This document shows positions 11,567-11,752 of a stretch of 11,752 nucleotides of DNA, piece by piece. This stretch comes from an uncultured Porphyromonadaceae bacterium (GTDB lineage: Bacteria; Bacteroidota; Bacteroidia; Bacteroidales; Muribaculaceae): NCBI GenBank assembly GCA_947176285.1, contig CAMWQF010000056.1, positions 1 to 11,752 of the forward strand, written 5' to 3'. The position numbers and the translations under genes are program-made. Positions within the stretch are counted from its first letter, which is position 1, and every line of letters starts with the position of its first letter. The notes below the pieces were generated by a model that saw only the letters and a program-made list of their open reading frames with translations, had not been told where the DNA came from and ran no database searches.

Positions 11567-11581
11567 CCGCAAAATTGCGGC
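11566..11581. promoter_or_regulatory. Hairpin or operator at the pckA transcription start
   Basis: GCCGCAA (11566-11572) and TTGCGGC (11575-11581) form a perfect 7-bp inverted repeat with a 2-base centre. It begins at the last base of the -7 box and spans the predicted start site. As DNA it could be an operator for a repressor; as RNA the 5' end of the transcript would contain only its right half. A DNA-level role is therefore somewhat more likely if the start is near 11572. Confidence 0.5.
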
Positions 11582-11663
11582 GATAAAGTGTTATACAGTT
11601 GCCGCTTGGTAAAAAATCGGTAATAATTAAGTAAGTACAACCCAATAATATTAACTTGACAAT

Positions 11664-11752
11664 ATGGCAGAGTTAGATTTGTCCCGTTATGGGATCAAGG
11701 GGGTTAAGAAAATTATCCACAACCCCAGCTACGATCAGCTTTTCATTGAAGA
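11664..11752 (+). CDS. pckA: Phosphoenolpyruvate carboxykinase (ATP), N-terminal fragment
   Basis: Only the first 29 codons and two bases are present, as the window ends inside the gene. The peptide starts MAELDLSRYGIKGVKKIIHN and continues with PSYDQLFIEE. This resembles the start of Bacteroidetes ATP-dependent PEP carboxykinase, where a 'DLSKYGI' opening is followed by a 'HNPSYE-LF-EE' segment. That enzyme interconverts oxaloacetate and phosphoenolpyruvate, and in these anaerobes it fixes CO2 on the route to succinate or propionate. No catalytic motif falls in the visible part, so the call rests on the N-terminus and would need the rest of the gene. Confidence 0.75.
   Translation, partial: MAELDLSRYGIKGVKKIIHNPSYDQLFIE

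Overview
The window looks like chromosome from a Bacteroidales bacterium, probably close to Muribaculaceae or Bacteroides. Three things point there. Identical TAACTTTG boxes, matching the Bacteroidetes -7 consensus TAnnTTTG, stand in front of several genes, two of them with a TTG 20 bp upstream and one with a TTG 21 bp upstream. Shine-Dalgarno sequences are weak and A-rich. The gene content also fits: a Bacteroidetes-type YfhO protein, a VHSP-motif protein, a xerD/aroQ/O-methyltransferase neighbourhood and a pckA start. The species assignment is inference.

Left part (1-2366, + strand). After about 190 bases of AT-rich non-coding DNA with two promoter-like elements and a 20-bp-phased direct repeat comes an overlapping MNT nucleotidyltransferase/HEPN pair, a MntA/HepT-type toxin-antitoxin module. 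Seventeen bases later begins a secreted GH28 polygalacturonase-like enzyme, probably for pectin use. GH28 faces bcp tail to tail across a long imperfect inverted repeat.

Middle part (2451-9683, - strand). Read in transcription order from the right: dgkA (lipid kinase), aroQ (type II 3-dehydroquinate dehydratase) and a class I O-methyltransferase that overlaps aroQ by 4 bases. A clear promoter then starts a second run: an Lrp/AsnC regulator overlapping a large YfhO-like membrane protein, a small VHSP-motif protein, a XerD-type tyrosine recombinase, a short degenerate Rossmann/SDR-like protein and the peroxiredoxin bcp. Spacings are short throughout, so each run is probably one transcription unit, possibly with internal promoters.

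Right part (9684-11752, + strand). Divergent from dgkA are rbfA (30S maturation) and, by a GTGA overlap, a LolC/LolE-type lipoprotein-export permease. A promoter whose start site sits at a 7-bp hairpin then leads to the first 29 codons of pckA.

Most genes are housekeeping. The items most worth a second look are: a family of 7-bp AATTGAG-type repeats that supplies the stop codons of three genes; a composite tandem repeat array directly upstream of aroQ; an AroQ lacking the conserved glutamate two residues before its active-site histidine; a nearly leaderless dgkA promoter; and phased operator-like repeats upstream of mntA and bcp. I found no CRISPR array, rRNA, tRNA or complete mobile element, and no clear undescribed multi-gene system.
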